Source: Poseidonibacter parvus (GTDB lineage: Bacteria; Campylobacterota; Campylobacteria; Campylobacterales; Arcobacteraceae). Taken from it: a DNA stretch of 64,000 nucleotides. Location of the stretch: contig NZ_CP019070.1 of the NCBI RefSeq assembly GCF_001956695.1, positions 1,736,001 through 1,800,000 of the forward strand, in the 5' to 3' direction. Below, in pieces: positions 38,057 through 47,043 of this stretch; positions within the stretch are counted from its first letter, which is position 1; each line of letters opens with the position of its first letter. A model generated the notes under the pieces. It saw nothing but the letters and a program-made list of their open reading frames with translations. It made no database searches and was not told the DNA's origin. The translations under genes were made by a program, and so were the position numbers.

Positions 38057-38518
38057 TCAAAGATCAAAAACCATCGCAATTTCGTCACAAATTGGGAAAT
38101 GTTTACATCTAATACAATCTGCCCAGATTTTATGTTCTGGAATTGCTTCTTTTTCAATTACTCTAAAACCAGATTTTTCAAAAAAGCTTTTTGCATATGT
38201 TAAGGATAGTACTTGCTCTAATTTATACTCTTTTGCTTCTTTAATACATTCATCAACAAGTTTATTTCCAAGTTCAAAACCTCTATATTGTTTTGATACA
38301 ACTAAACTTCTTACTTCTGCTAATCTTGCAGAATGTATATGTAAAGCAGTAAATCCTGCAATTTTACCATCTACTTGCACAATAATATAAGATCTAATAG
38401 TATTTGCCATTTCATCTTCTGTTCGTAAAAGAATATTACCGTTTTCAACTTCTGCTTTTACTAGCTCTTGCATAGCAGGAATATCAGTAACATTTGGCTT
38501 ATAAAACTTAATTTCCAA
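38057..38518 (-). CDS. GNAT acetyltransferase, ArgA-like (N-acetylglutamate synthase type)
   Basis: About 153 residues from the TTG at 38518, with CGGAG upstream inside the end of ysxC. A longer frame to 38551 starts earlier but lacks such a site. GNAT core: AEVRSLVVSKQYRGFELGNKL (split as AEVRSLVVS and YRGFELGNKL), LSLTYAKSFFEKSGF. A conserved tail IWADCIRCKHFPICDEIAM marks the short ArgA class used for arginine biosynthesis in bacteria without classical ArgA. It would make N-acetylglutamate. The overlap with ysxC is 11 bases. Confidence 0.7.
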   Translation of the reverse strand: MEIKFYKPNVTDIPAMQELVKAEVENGNILLRTEDEMANTIRSYIIVQVDGKIAGFTALHIHSARLAEVRSLVVSKQYRGFELGNKLVDECIKEAKEYKLEQVLSLTYAKSFFEKSGFRVIEKEAIPEHKIWADCIRCKHFPICDEIAMVFDL

Positions 38519-39110
38519 ATAAGTACTCCGTAATTTTATTTTGAAGGTCAATTACACCTTGTTTTTTTAAGTTAGAAATAAATATACCGTCAGGATTATT
38601 TCTTTTTAATTTTTGCAAATCATTCTTTTTTAATTTGTCAATTTTTGTAAAAGCATTGATGATAATTTGATCACCTCTTTTTGTTGCTTTTAAAAACTCA
38701 TCAACATTTTTATCAATTTCTAATCCAATATGTCTAGAATCAATTAAATGTACAAAAATTTGTAAACATGGTCTTTGTTCTAAATATCCAGTTAAATTAC
38801 TATTCCAATCTCTTTTTAAGCTTTTTGAAACTTTCGCATAACCAAAGCCTGGTAAATCAACAAACCTTGCATATAAAAAAGGCATTGCTTCTTTATCTGT
38901 TTTAAACTTAATATTAAAGTAGTTTATTAGCTGTGTTTTTCCAGGAGTAGAAGATGATTTAGCTAAACCTTTTCTATTTGTTAATGTATTTAGTAAAGAA
39001 GATTTACCTACGTTTGATCTACCTAAAAAAGCTACTTCAGCTTTGTCTGGGCTTGGAGAGTCTTGTATACTTTGAGCTGACTCCATAAAGTTTGCTTCAA
39101 CTATTCTCAT
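38508..39110 (-). CDS. ysxC: Ribosome biogenesis GTPase YsxC/YihA (EngB)
   Basis: A 200-residue TRAFAC GTPase needed for late 50S assembly. G1 GRSNVGKSSLLN (about 30-41), G2 TPGKTQL (about 55-61), G3 DLPGFGYA (about 83-90) and G4 TKIDKL (about 157). It is inside a run of envelope genes, as commonly seen in Campylobacterota, and its last codons host the start of the acetyltransferase. Confidence 0.95.
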   Translation of the reverse strand: MRIVEANFMESAQSIQDSPSPDKAEVAFLGRSNVGKSSLLNTLTNRKGLAKSSSTPGKTQLINYFNIKFKTDKEAMPFLYARFVDLPGFGYAKVSKSLKRDWNSNLTGYLEQRPCLQIFVHLIDSRHIGLEIDKNVDEFLKATKRGDQIIINAFTKIDKLKKNDLQKLKRNNPDGIFISNLKKQGVIDLQNKITEYLFGN

Positions 39111-39122
39111 TTAATATTATCC

Positions 39123-39608
39123 TTATTTTTCTGAGCCACGCTCAACATTTATGATAAATCTAACAGGTTTTTTATCACTTCCATTAACTTTGGCTTCACC
39201 TGATAATTGATTTACATAAATTTTATCACCATAAATTTTTCTATCATCATTTTTCTCTTGTAAAAATCCATTTCCCATTACAGTATATTCTTGTTTTAAT
39301 GGAGAATATATAATTTTATCACCATTTCCCACGTAATGTTTTGTATCTGTAACTATTTCAAAATCTACTTTTCCTGTTGCTATATATTTTGAAGGAACTT
39401 TGTTTGTACTTCCTTTTCTATTTACAAAAAACATTTCAACTTTTTGTGCGTTTAATTTATCTTTTCCCATTTGGATTTTTACATTTCCTGTAAATACAGA
39501 AATACCTTTTTTATCATTTGCCTCAAAGTTTTTTGCATCAATAATAAGCTGTTGCGTTTGTGCTAATAAAAATGTCGAAAACATTAATAAACTTAATACA
39601 AGTTTCAT
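39123..39608 (-). CDS. lptA: Lipopolysaccharide transport protein LptA
   Basis: A 161-residue periplasmic protein. Signal peptide about 1-16 (LSLLMFSTFLLAQ). An OstA-like jellyroll follows (AKNFEANDKKGISVFTGNV, GNGDKIIYSPLKQEYTV). LptA bridges LptC to LptD and carries LPS across the periplasm. It lies directly after lptC, 9 bases away, in the lptC-lptA order. Confidence 0.9.
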   Translation of the reverse strand: MKLVLSLLMFSTFLLAQTQQLIIDAKNFEANDKKGISVFTGNVKIQMGKDKLNAQKVEMFFVNRKGSTNKVPSKYIATGKVDFEIVTDTKHYVGNGDKIIYSPLKQEYTVMGNGFLQEKNDDRKIYGDKIYVNQLSGEAKVNGSDKKPVRFIINVERGSEK

Positions 39609-39617
39609 TTTTTACCT

Positions 39618-40151
39618 TTATTTTTTATTTTTTACTTCAATTTCAAAATGTATATTGTCTGACTTCATATTACTATTAAAAGCATCTAAATATAAATTTG
39701 TACCCTTTACATAGTTATTATAATAATTACCATCATAAGCTACACTATTTTGAGCTAATCGTGTTTTTAAATTATAATTTAATTCATTAGTATTTAAAGT
39801 TATAAAATCATCTCTTTTATATTTAACATCTCTTCTTAAAGTTAAATCATCACCTTTTTTAATAATAACTTGTGCTTTTAAAGTTTCTATTTTAAAATTT
39901 TTTTCTTTTAAGTTATTACGTAAAAAAACATCTGCATCAAACATTTCATCTCGTGTTTTATATCTAATGACATGACTTGCATTTACTGTTCTTGAAACAT
40001 TTTGCTCATTTAAAGTATGCATAATTGGTTTTTCAAATATTACTAAAGGGATGTCTTTACTATCATCATCTTTTATTACATTATCTACAGGTATAAAATA
40101 TGCACCTGCAGCCAAGATAAGTAATGAATAATTGAAAAGTTTTATATCCAT
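39618..40151 (-). CDS. lptC: LPS export protein LptC-like
   Basis: A 177-residue protein with one N-terminal membrane segment (about 7-22) and a beta-rich LptC/OstA-type periplasmic domain (FEKPIMHTLNEQNVSRTVNA, split by FEKPIMHTL and SHVIRY; TLRRDVKYKRDDFITLNTNEL). It would pass LPS from the LptBFG ABC transporter to LptA. Overlaps kdsC by 10 bases. Sequence is divergent, so the call leans on topology and order. Confidence 0.82.
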   Translation of the reverse strand: MDIKLFNYSLLILAAGAYFIPVDNVIKDDDSKDIPLVIFEKPIMHTLNEQNVSRTVNASHVIRYKTRDEMFDADVFLRNNLKEKNFKIETLKAQVIIKKGDDLTLRRDVKYKRDDFITLNTNELNYNLKTRLAQNSVAYDGNYYNNYVKGTNLYLDAFNSNMKSDNIHFEIEVKNKK

Positions 40152-40639
40152 GCGTTTAAAAAATCCTCTTCTATACCATCTTCTTTACAAATGTATTCAA
40201 TCATTTCTCTAACAGCTCCACTTCCACCAGGGGCTGTACAAACTACATTTACAAACTCTTTTAAGTATTGCGTTCCATTTGCAGGAGTAAATGATAAACC
40301 AGCTTTTTTAAGCATTTTATAATCATTTAAATCATCACCAATTGCTGCAACTTGATTCCATGAAAGTTCTTCTTTATCTAAAATACTTTGAAGTACTTCA
40401 TCTTTATTATGAATTCCTTGGTGTAGGTGTTCAATTTTTAAATCCCCAGCTCGTCTTTCAACTATTAAAGAGTTTCTTCCTGTAATAATCGCAGCTTTCT
40501 TGCCAAGTTTTTTTGTCCAAGTAGCAATAGCTAAACCATCTGCAACATCAAAAGATTTTAATTCATCACCATTATTTGTATAAGTAATCTGACCATTTGT
40601 CAAAGTTCCATCAACATCAAGTACAATTAATTCAATCAT
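40142..40639 (-). CDS. kdsC: KDO-8-phosphate phosphatase KdsC (HAD family)
   Basis: A 165-residue HAD phosphatase without cap domain, as for KdsC. HAD motif I VLDVDGTLTNG (about 5-15), motif II IITGRNS, motif III with K at about 84, and motif IV IGDDLNDYKML. It removes phosphate from KDO-8-phosphate in LPS inner-core synthesis, matching the lpt genes beside it. Start overlaps the hisB stop by 4 bases. Confidence 0.93.
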   Translation of the reverse strand: MIELIVLDVDGTLTNGQITYTNNGDELKSFDVADGLAIATWTKKLGKKAAIITGRNSLIVERRAGDLKIEHLHQGIHNKDEVLQSILDKEELSWNQVAAIGDDLNDYKMLKKAGLSFTPANGTQYLKEFVNVVCTAPGGSGAVREMIEYICKEDGIEEDFLNAWI

Positions 40640-41208
40640 AAAACACCCTTAGTACTAGGGATTCCTAATCTTTCATTTTTAACTAGTGCACGTCTTAAAG
40701 CAACTGCAAAAGCTTTAAATGATGCTTCTAAAATATGATGTTTATTTCTTCCTCTATCTTGAATAATATGAACAGTTAATCCAGCATTTCCACTTAATGC
40801 ATGAAAAAATTCCTCAGCTAATTCAACATCAAAATCTCCAACCTTACCACTTACATTTACATCATAAACTAAATATGGTCTATTTGATAAATCTAATGCA
40901 CATGTAGTTGCTGCTTCATCCATTACAACAGTTGCATTACCATATCTTTCAACTGCTTGTATTGGAAAGATTTCTTGTTTTAAAGCTTTCCCCATTACAA
41001 TTCCACAATCTTCTACTGTGTGGTGTGCATCAATATGTAAATCACCTTTACAAGATAATTCTAAATCCATTCCACTATGCTTAGAAAGAGCTTCTAACAT
41101 ATGATCAAAGAAGCCAACTCCTGTATTAATATTAGATTTACCAGTTCCATTTATATCTAACTTACATTTGATATCTGTTTCTTTTGTTTTTCTATTTTGT
41201 TCTACCAT
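40636..41208 (-). CDS. hisB: Imidazoleglycerol-phosphate dehydratase
   Basis: A 190-residue monofunctional HisB (no phosphatase domain). Manganese-binding motifs: FDHMLEALSKHSG, DAHHTVEDCG and HHILEASFKAFA (about 150-170). It performs the sixth step of histidine synthesis. It is a lone his gene inside an envelope run and overlaps kdsC, so its expression is tied to LPS genes. Confidence 0.96.
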   Translation of the reverse strand: MVEQNRKTKETDIKCKLDINGTGKSNINTGVGFFDHMLEALSKHSGMDLELSCKGDLHIDAHHTVEDCGIVMGKALKQEIFPIQAVERYGNATVVMDEAATTCALDLSNRPYLVYDVNVSGKVGDFDVELAEEFFHALSGNAGLTVHIIQDRGRNKHHILEASFKAFAVALRRALVKNERLGIPSTKGVL

Positions 41209-41216
41209 TTTTAACC

Positions 41217-42104
41217 CTATCTTCTAATTATAACTGCATTATTTAAGCCATTTAAATCTTTAAACATTTGTGCTTGATTACGAGAGTTAAACCCTCTAAT
41301 CAATACTTTATGCAAAAACCTATCATTTGAAACTACTTTTACAATATCTACTTTATATTGATTATTTAAAATACTTTCATATTTTCTTTTTGTTGTTATT
41401 GCACCATCAAGTTTAGAAAAAGCTCCCACTTGTATATTAAAATTATCATTAACTAAAGTTTCTTCTTTTATTTGAATAGGAGCAATAGGCTTTATTTTTT
41501 GAACAACTTTTCTAGGTTTTGCTACTTTTTTATATGCTTGTTTAACAGGTGCATTATAATTTTGTATTTCCCCATTATATCCTAAAACTGTAACTTTTAC
41601 TCTTGCAGTTCCTTTTCTAACCATATCAATTTCATGAGCAGCTGTATTTGATAAATCTATGATTCTTCCATCAACAAAAGGTCCTCTATCATTTACTCTT
41701 ACAATTACACTTTTCCCATTCTCAAGATTATCAACTCTTACAACAGTATTCATAGGTAATGTTTTATGAGCAGCTGTTAAATCATACATATTATAAGTTT
41801 CACCATTTGAGGTTTTTTTAGCATGAAAGTTTGGCCCATACCAAGAAGCAATTCCTCTAAATTCATCATCAATATTTGGAATAAAAGGATAATACTTTTC
41901 ACCAAAAACTGTATATGGACGTAATGTTGCTCTATGCATTGCTTTTGAATTTCTAATATTACTATTTGATGTATCTTTATATATTTTATTAATATCTGAT
42001 CTATTTACTACATGCTTTTTAGATGAACAACCTGTTATTAAAAGTGCTCCAGCTAATAAACCTGTTGTCAAACCATATTTAAAAAACTTATTTATATATT
42101 GCAA
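41217..42104 (-). CDS. rlpA: RlpA septal lytic transglycosylase/lipoprotein
   Basis: A 295-residue lipoprotein from the TTG at 42104, with GGAG 6 bases upstream inside mltD. An earlier TTG at 42116 would place the RBS within the gene. Lipobox ALLITGC. Double-psi beta-barrel domain (about 85-180) with GIASWYG, FHAKKTSNGETYNM, VRVNDRGPF and IIDLS. A C-terminal SPOR domain (NFNIQVGAFSKLDGA) binds denuded septal glycans. It cleaves naked glycan strands during division. It overlaps mltD by 17 bases. Confidence 0.92.
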   Translation of the reverse strand: MQYINKFFKYGLTTGLLAGALLITGCSSKKHVVNRSDINKIYKDTSNSNIRNSKAMHRATLRPYTVFGEKYYPFIPNIDDEFRGIASWYGPNFHAKKTSNGETYNMYDLTAAHKTLPMNTVVRVDNLENGKSVIVRVNDRGPFVDGRIIDLSNTAAHEIDMVRKGTARVKVTVLGYNGEIQNYNAPVKQAYKKVAKPRKVVQKIKPIAPIQIKEETLVNDNFNIQVGAFSKLDGAITTKRKYESILNNQYKVDIVKVVSNDRFLHKVLIRGFNSRNQAQMFKDLNGLNNAVIIRR

Positions 42105-43470
42105 TTTTATCTCCAACTTTTATTTTATTTGATTTTAACTTATTATCTTTTTTTAGCTTTTTTATACTTACTTTAAATCTATAAGAAATTCCACTTAGAG
42201 AATCTCCATTTTTTACTTTATATATTTGTCTTTTATATTTTTTACTAACTTTTTTTACTTTATTATTATAAATTGGTATTACTAATTTTTGTTTTAATGA
42301 TAGTTTATTTGTTTTTAATTCATTAAACTTTTTAATAAAAGAATACTTTACTTTAAACTTATTACCAATACTAGATAAAGTATCACCTTTTTTAACACGA
42401 TATATTACATAAGAATCACTTCTAATCTTATTTTTATTTTTATTATATCTTTCTAATTTTAAATAAGGAATATTGATATCATATTTTTTTACATCACTAG
42501 GAATTATATATTGTTTGATATGTAAATTCATTTTTGCTAATGTTGAAAACTTCATATTTAAAACACTTGCAATACTTCTTAAATGTAAGCCACCTTTTGC
42601 TTTTACAGTTGTTAAAGTAGAGTTTATATCTCTATCAAAGATATATCCCTTTTTTAAGAAATTTCTATTTGCAATCATTGAAAGAACAACAATTTTTCGT
42701 AAATATGCTCTACTTTCTCTTGGAAGATATTGTCTGTCTAAATTGCTTTGAACTGTTAAAAGGTCTCTTGCTGTTAAAGGAATATTTAATTTTTTAATCT
42801 TTTTATAAATTTTATTAATTTTATAAAAATCTTTTTTTGTTCTTAAATATTCTTTAATTGTTTTTCTATAGTCTTTTATCTTTTTACTATTTTCTTTGTT
42901 TGGATAAATTCTAATATATTTGTCAATGCTTGCACGTGTAATTGCTTCAATTACTCTTCCTTCACCACAATTATAAGCAAGTATTGCTAAATACCATTTA
43001 TCAAATCTTTTATGGTGATGTTTTAAGTATTTTGAAGCAGCATGTGTTGATTTAACAAAGTCTAATCTTTCATCAACATATTCATCATTTCGTAAATTAT
43101 AAATTTTTGCAGTACTTGGCATAAATTGCCATAAACCTAATGCTCCAGTAGAAGACCTTACATCTAATTTAAAATTTGACTCTGCCATAGAAAGATATAA
43201 AAAACTTGAAGGTAATCCTTCTTGGTTTAAAACTTCTTTTATTTTCGATATATAAATAGATGAATTTTTTAAATTTCTTTTATAAATATGAAAATGATTT
43301 CTATCTGATAATTTATTATATAAGTCTTGAAGATGTTCATCATGAGTAAAAGATTTTTCTAAGTTTAAGTCTTTTAAAACTTCATAATCTTTTTTATTAA
43401 AATTTAAAGCATTTGCGCTAGTAAAAATAGAAGCTAAACATAAAAATACAATTAGTAATATTTTATTCAA
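42088..43470 (-). CDS. mltD: Membrane-bound lytic transglycosylase D with LysM repeats
   Basis: A 460-residue periplasmic enzyme. Signal peptide about 1-21. SLT domain (about 90-210) with the catalytic glutamate in SMAESNFKLD, and GALGLWQFMPSTA and LAILAYNCGEGRV, as in MltD. Two LysM domains at about 350-400 and 415-460, each starting Y-x-V-K-x-G-D-[ST]-L-S-x-I, bind peptidoglycan. It cleaves glycan strands to 1,6-anhydro products. It precedes rlpA in the same run. Confidence 0.92.
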   Translation of the reverse strand: MNKILLIVFLCLASIFTSANALNFNKKDYEVLKDLNLEKSFTHDEHLQDLYNKLSDRNHFHIYKRNLKNSSIYISKIKEVLNQEGLPSSFLYLSMAESNFKLDVRSSTGALGLWQFMPSTAKIYNLRNDEYVDERLDFVKSTHAASKYLKHHHKRFDKWYLAILAYNCGEGRVIEAITRASIDKYIRIYPNKENSKKIKDYRKTIKEYLRTKKDFYKINKIYKKIKKLNIPLTARDLLTVQSNLDRQYLPRESRAYLRKIVVLSMIANRNFLKKGYIFDRDINSTLTTVKAKGGLHLRSIASVLNMKFSTLAKMNLHIKQYIIPSDVKKYDINIPYLKLERYNKNKNKIRSDSYVIYRVKKGDTLSSIGNKFKVKYSFIKKFNELKTNKLSLKQKLVIPIYNNKVKKVSKKYKRQIYKVKNGDSLSGISYRFKVSIKKLKKDNKLKSNKIKVGDKIAIYK

Positions 43471-43507
43471 GTAAATTCCTATCTTTAGTATATTATAGAT
43501 ATTTTAT

Positions 43508-44296
43508 CTAAGATAGACTAGAAAACTCTTTAAATAATTTAATTGCATTTTTTGTAGTAATTGTTTCTATTTCTTCTCTTGATATTTCAAGAATTTCAGC
43601 CATCTTATCAGCTACAAAAACTGTATAATATGGTTCATTTCTTTTACCTCTAAAAGGATGTGGAGTAAGGTAAGGACCATCTGTTTCTATAATTAATTTA
43701 TCTTGAGGAATTTTAGGGAGGATGGCAACTAGTTTCTTTGCATTTTTAAAAGTTACAACTCCACCAATTCCAAAATAAAAGTTATGTTCACTTAAAGGAA
43801 GTAAATGTTCACTTGCATTAAAGCAGTGTAAAACACCACCAACTTCTTTTGCGTTATAATCCATTAGAATTTGTCTAGAGTCATTTGAAGCCTCTCTTAC
43901 ATGAACAATTAAAGGTTTTTTTACTTTTTTTGCAAACTCTATTTGTGCAATAAAAACTTCTTTTTGTTTTTTAACATTGGCGATTTTTTCTTCTTCATCT
44001 TCTGGAAGCCTAAAATAATCTAAACCACACTCACCTACTGCAATACATTTTGGATGATTTATATATTTTTCTAAAACAGTTTCATCATACATGTCTATAT
44101 CATAAGGATGAATTCCAACTGCGAAAAAAACTTCATCATATTTTTCGGCAAGCTTTATTGCTTGTGGTAAATCATTAAAATCTGCACCAGGGATTAAAAA
44201 ACCTTTAACCCCATGTGATAGTGCATTTTGTATTACTTCTTCAATATCATCATAATATTGTTTGTTGTCTAAGTGACAATGAGTATCTATTATTAT
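43508..44296 (-). CDS. tatD: TatD-family metal-dependent nuclease, apparent AUA start
   Basis: A TIM-barrel metallo-hydrolase acting as DNase in repair or D-aminoacyl processing. The obvious ATG (44092) gives only 194 residues and omits the N-terminal metal site. The same frame continues upstream to 44296 and reads IIIDTHCHLDN then AVGIHPYD, restoring the HxH ligands and the usual 262-residue length. There is no ATG, GTG or TTG in this stretch. The frame is blocked by TGA a few codons upstream. Three ATA codons sit at 44296-44288, with AAGG about 8 bases upstream, so initiation at AUA is likely. Later motifs: GECGLDYF, HVREAS, GVLHCFNA, ETDGPYL. Confidence 0.8.
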   Translation of the reverse strand: MIIDTHCHLDNKQYYDDIEEVIQNALSHGVKGFLIPGADFNDLPQAIKLAEKYDEVFFAVGIHPYDIDMYDETVLEKYINHPKCIAVGECGLDYFRLPEDEEEKIANVKKQKEVFIAQIEFAKKVKKPLIVHVREASNDSRQILMDYNAKEVGGVLHCFNASEHLLPLSEHNFYFGIGGVVTFKNAKKLVAILPKIPQDKLIIETDGPYLTPHPFRGKRNEPYYTVFVADKMAEILEISREEIETITTKNAIKLFKEFSSLS

Positions 44297-44598
44297 ACTA
44301 AAAACCTTTTTTCAACTAAGTTTAATAAACCATTTATTTCAGATAAATCAGAAGCTATAATCCAAGCGTCAATTCCAAAATTTTTAAAAGCATCATAATC
44401 TGTTTCATCTTCAATTATTGCAATTGAAACGAACTTTTCTTTTCCATGCTCACTTTTGTTTTCTTCAAATTCAAAAATAGAATCTATATTTATAATAAAA
44501 ATATCAGCTTCTTGTGATACTCCACTATGAAAATATTCTACCTTATGTTCATCATTGAATAAGTTATCATCTAGTTCACAGAATGTAATTATATTCAT
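44293..44598 (-). CDS. Small acidic protein, unknown
   Basis: A 101-residue acidic protein with alternating strands and helices (ADIFIINIDSIFEF, VSIAIIEDETDYDAF, AWIIASDLSEINGLL), slightly like a degenerate receiver fold, but without the usual phospho-aspartate set. A good AGGAG RBS precedes the ATG. Its stop overlaps the presumed AUA start of tatD, and it lies after hslU. No family recognised. Confidence 0.55.
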   Translation of the reverse strand: MNIITFCELDDNLFNDEHKVEYFHSGVSQEADIFIINIDSIFEFEENKSEHGKEKFVSIAIIEDETDYDAFKNFGIDAWIIASDLSEINGLLNLVEKRFLV

Positions 44599-44658
44599 AT
44601 AAAATCTCCTAAATTTGTTTAATAGTGTATTCTATCTAAAAAATTATTAAATACAAAG

Positions 44659-45987
44659 TTATAGAATATAACGGGCAGTATCTTCGTTATCTACAATCTC
44701 ATCAAGTTTTTCTTCAACTAAATCTTTAGATACAATTATCTTTTCACCCTTTTTCTCATCAGCTTCAAAAGAAATATCTTCAATAACTTTTTCAATAACA
44801 GTATGAAGACGTCTAGCACCAATATCCTCAGTCATTTCATTTGCTGTTACAGAATATTTAGCAAAAGCTCTAATTGCACTATCATCAAATTCTAAGTCTA
44901 CTTCTTCAACAGCTAATAATGCTTTATATTGCTTTAATAGTGAATTCTTTGTATTAGTTAAAATTTTATATAAAGCTTCTTCATCTAATGATTCTAACTC
45001 AACTCTTAAAGGAAATCTTCCTTGAAGTTCAGGTAATAAATCACTTGGTTTTGATACATGAAAAGCACCAGCAGCAATAAATAAAATATGATCAGTTTTA
45101 ACTTGACCAAACTTTGTTTGAACAGAACTACCTTCAACAATTGGAAGTAAGTCTCTTTGAACACCCTCTTTACTTGGGTCTTGGTTTTGATTAGTTTTTC
45201 CTGATGCAATCTTATCAATTTCATCTAAGAATATAATTCCACCATTTTGAGCTCTTTTAACTGCTTCAATTTTAATAGCTTCTTCATCTAATAAAGAAGA
45301 ACTAGCTTCATCTCTTAATAAAACTTTTGCATCTTTAATACTTACTTCTTTTTTGATTTTGTCTTTATTAAGTCCACCTAACATTTTATTTAGGCTTTCT
45401 TGCATTGATGACATATCCATAGGCATATTCGAATCTAAGATCTCAACATGAGCTTTTTTAGGAACTTCTATTTCAATTTTTTTATCATCTAAAGAACCAT
45501 CTAAAAGTTTCTTTTCCATAACATTATATGTTTTAATAAAAGATTCTTTAGCATTTTCACTAGCAGTATCAGGAAGAGGTGGAACTAAAATTTCTATAAT
45601 TTTCTTATGAACTTCATCTTGAATTTTATCTTTAATTTTATCTTCATATTCACGTGTTACTATATTTATTGATTCATATACTAAATCTCTAATCATAGAT
45701 TCAACATCACGACCTACGAATCCAACTTCAGTGTATTTACTAGCTTCAACTTTTACAAAAGGTAAAGACATCATTTTTGCTAATCTTCTAGCAATTTCAG
45801 TTTTTCCAATACCAGTACTACCAATCATTAGAATGTTTTTAGGCATTATTTCTTCTTGTAAAACTGGTTCTACTTTCATTCTTCTGTATCTATTTCGTAA
45901 AGCTAATGCAATTGTTTTTTTAGCATTATTTTGTCCAATAATATAATCATCTAAGTATGCAACAATTTGCTTTGGTGTTAAATCCAT
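44659..45987 (-). CDS. hslU: HslU ATPase of the HslVU protease
   Basis: A 442-residue AAA+ unfoldase. Opening MDLTPKQIVAYLDDYIIGQ, Walker A GSTGIGKTEIARRLA (about 53-67), intermediate domain (about 110-230), Walker B GGIIFLDEIDKIA (about 250), sensor QGRFPLRVEL, and a C-terminal IARYIL-type hexapeptide (TARYIL) that docks into HslV. Unfolds substrates for HslV. It is 6 bases from hslV. Confidence 0.97.
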   Translation of the reverse strand: MDLTPKQIVAYLDDYIIGQNNAKKTIALALRNRYRRMKVEPVLQEEIMPKNILMIGSTGIGKTEIARRLAKMMSLPFVKVEASKYTEVGFVGRDVESMIRDLVYESINIVTREYEDKIKDKIQDEVHKKIIEILVPPLPDTASENAKESFIKTYNVMEKKLLDGSLDDKKIEIEVPKKAHVEILDSNMPMDMSSMQESLNKMLGGLNKDKIKKEVSIKDAKVLLRDEASSSLLDEEAIKIEAVKRAQNGGIIFLDEIDKIASGKTNQNQDPSKEGVQRDLLPIVEGSSVQTKFGQVKTDHILFIAAGAFHVSKPSDLLPELQGRFPLRVELESLDEEALYKILTNTKNSLLKQYKALLAVEEVDLEFDDSAIRAFAKYSVTANEMTEDIGARRLHTVIEKVIEDISFEADEKKGEKIIVSKDLVEEKLDEIVDNEDTARYIL

Positions 45988-45993
45988 ACTTTT

Positions 45994-46530
45994 TTAATCC
46001 TCTAATTTTAATAATTTAATATTTTGATTTGTATATATACAAAGTTCACCTGCAATCATTAGTGATTCTTTTACTACAGCTTCTTCATCTAAATCTGAAT
46101 GCTTTGCAAGTGCCCTAGCTGCTGAAATTGCAAAATTTCCACCCGAACCAATTGAAGCGATACATCCATCTTCAGGTTCAACTACATCGCCATTTCCACT
46201 TAAAATAAAAATATGATCTTTATTAAGTACAATCATCATAGCTTCTAAACGTCTTAGGACTTTATCTTTTCTCCACTCTTTAGAAAATGCAATAACAGCT
46301 TTTAATAAATCACCTTTTGTTGATTCTAAATGAGTTTCAAACATATCATAAAGATTAAAAGCATCGGCAGTACTTCCAGCGAAACCTGAAAGAATTTGAT
46401 CTTTATAAAGTTTTCTAATTTTTGTAGCATTACCTTTTAAAACTGTATTACCAAAAGTAACTTGACCGTCACCTCCAATTACAGCTTTATCTTTACCTTT
46501 ATATGCAAGTATAGTAGTAGCGTCAAACAT
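45994..46530 (-). CDS. hslV: HslV peptidase of the HslVU protease
   Basis: A 178-residue proteasome-like peptidase. [12 protein letters not shown] places the catalytic Thr-Thr after a four-residue leader rather than just Met, a short propeptide I recall for this phylum. [17 protein letters not shown] and [11 protein letters not shown] match HslV. Forms the peptidase core with HslU, and sits between rplI and hslU. Confidence 0.96.
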   Translation of the reverse strand: MFDATTILAYKGKDKAVIGGDGQVTFGNTVLKGNATKIRKLYKDQILSGFAGSTADAFNLYDMFETHLESTKGDLLKAVIAFSKEWRKDKVLRRLEAMMIVLNKDHIFILSGNGDVVEPEDGCIASIGSGGNFAISAARALAKHSDLDEEAVVKESLMIAGELCIYTNQNIKLLKLED

Positions 46531-46534
46531 CTAA

Positions 46535-46981
46535 TTATTCTCCAATAATTATTACTTCTAGGTTTGCATGAACTGCATGTCCTAATTTACAATCAACTGT
46601 AAAAGTACCTTCCGATTTAATTTTTTTCTCTAATGAAAGATTCTTTTTATCAACTTCAATACTAAATTGATTCTTTAATTCTTCAGAAATTTCTTTATTT
46701 GTAACAGAACCAATTAAATGTCCATTTGCACCAATTTTGTGTTTGATAGTAAGTTTAGTTGAGTTTAATTTTTCTGCTAATTCATTTGCGCTTGCAATTT
46801 CTTCTGCTTCTTTTGCTTCTTTTCTTTTTTGTTCTGCTTTATATTTTGCTAATACTTCATTTGTTGCATGTAAAGCTAAACCTTTTCCAATTAGAAAGTT
46901 TTTTCCATATCCATCTTTAACTTCTTTAACTTCTCCAGCTTTTCCTGTACCTTGTACGTCTTTAATTAATAAAACTTTCAT
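46535..46981 (-). CDS. rplI: Ribosomal protein bL9
   Basis: A 148-residue 50S protein. The N-terminal domain [21 protein letters not shown] (first 10 and then [20 protein letters not shown]) is the bL9 signature, joined by a long lysine/glutamate helix (about 45-75) to the C-terminal domain ([22 protein letters not shown]). It stabilises the L1 stalk region. First gene of the run rplI-hslV-hslU; GGAG precedes the ATG. Confidence 0.97.
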   Translation of the reverse strand: MKVLLIKDVQGTGKAGEVKEVKDGYGKNFLIGKGLALHATNEVLAKYKAEQKRKEAKEAEEIASANELAEKLNSTKLTIKHKIGANGHLIGSVTNKEISEELKNQFSIEVDKKNLSLEKKIKSEGTFTVDCKLGHAVHANLEVIIIGE

Positions 46982-47043
46982 ATTTTCTCCATGTATATAA
47001 ATATTTTGTATATTACTATAATTTGAATTATCAGCAGTTTAAC

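Noticed and set aside
43508-44092. Short TatD starting at the first ATG
   Set aside because: It would remove the conserved IDTHCHLD metal site that is coded in frame just upstream, so a truncated gene is less likely than a rare start.
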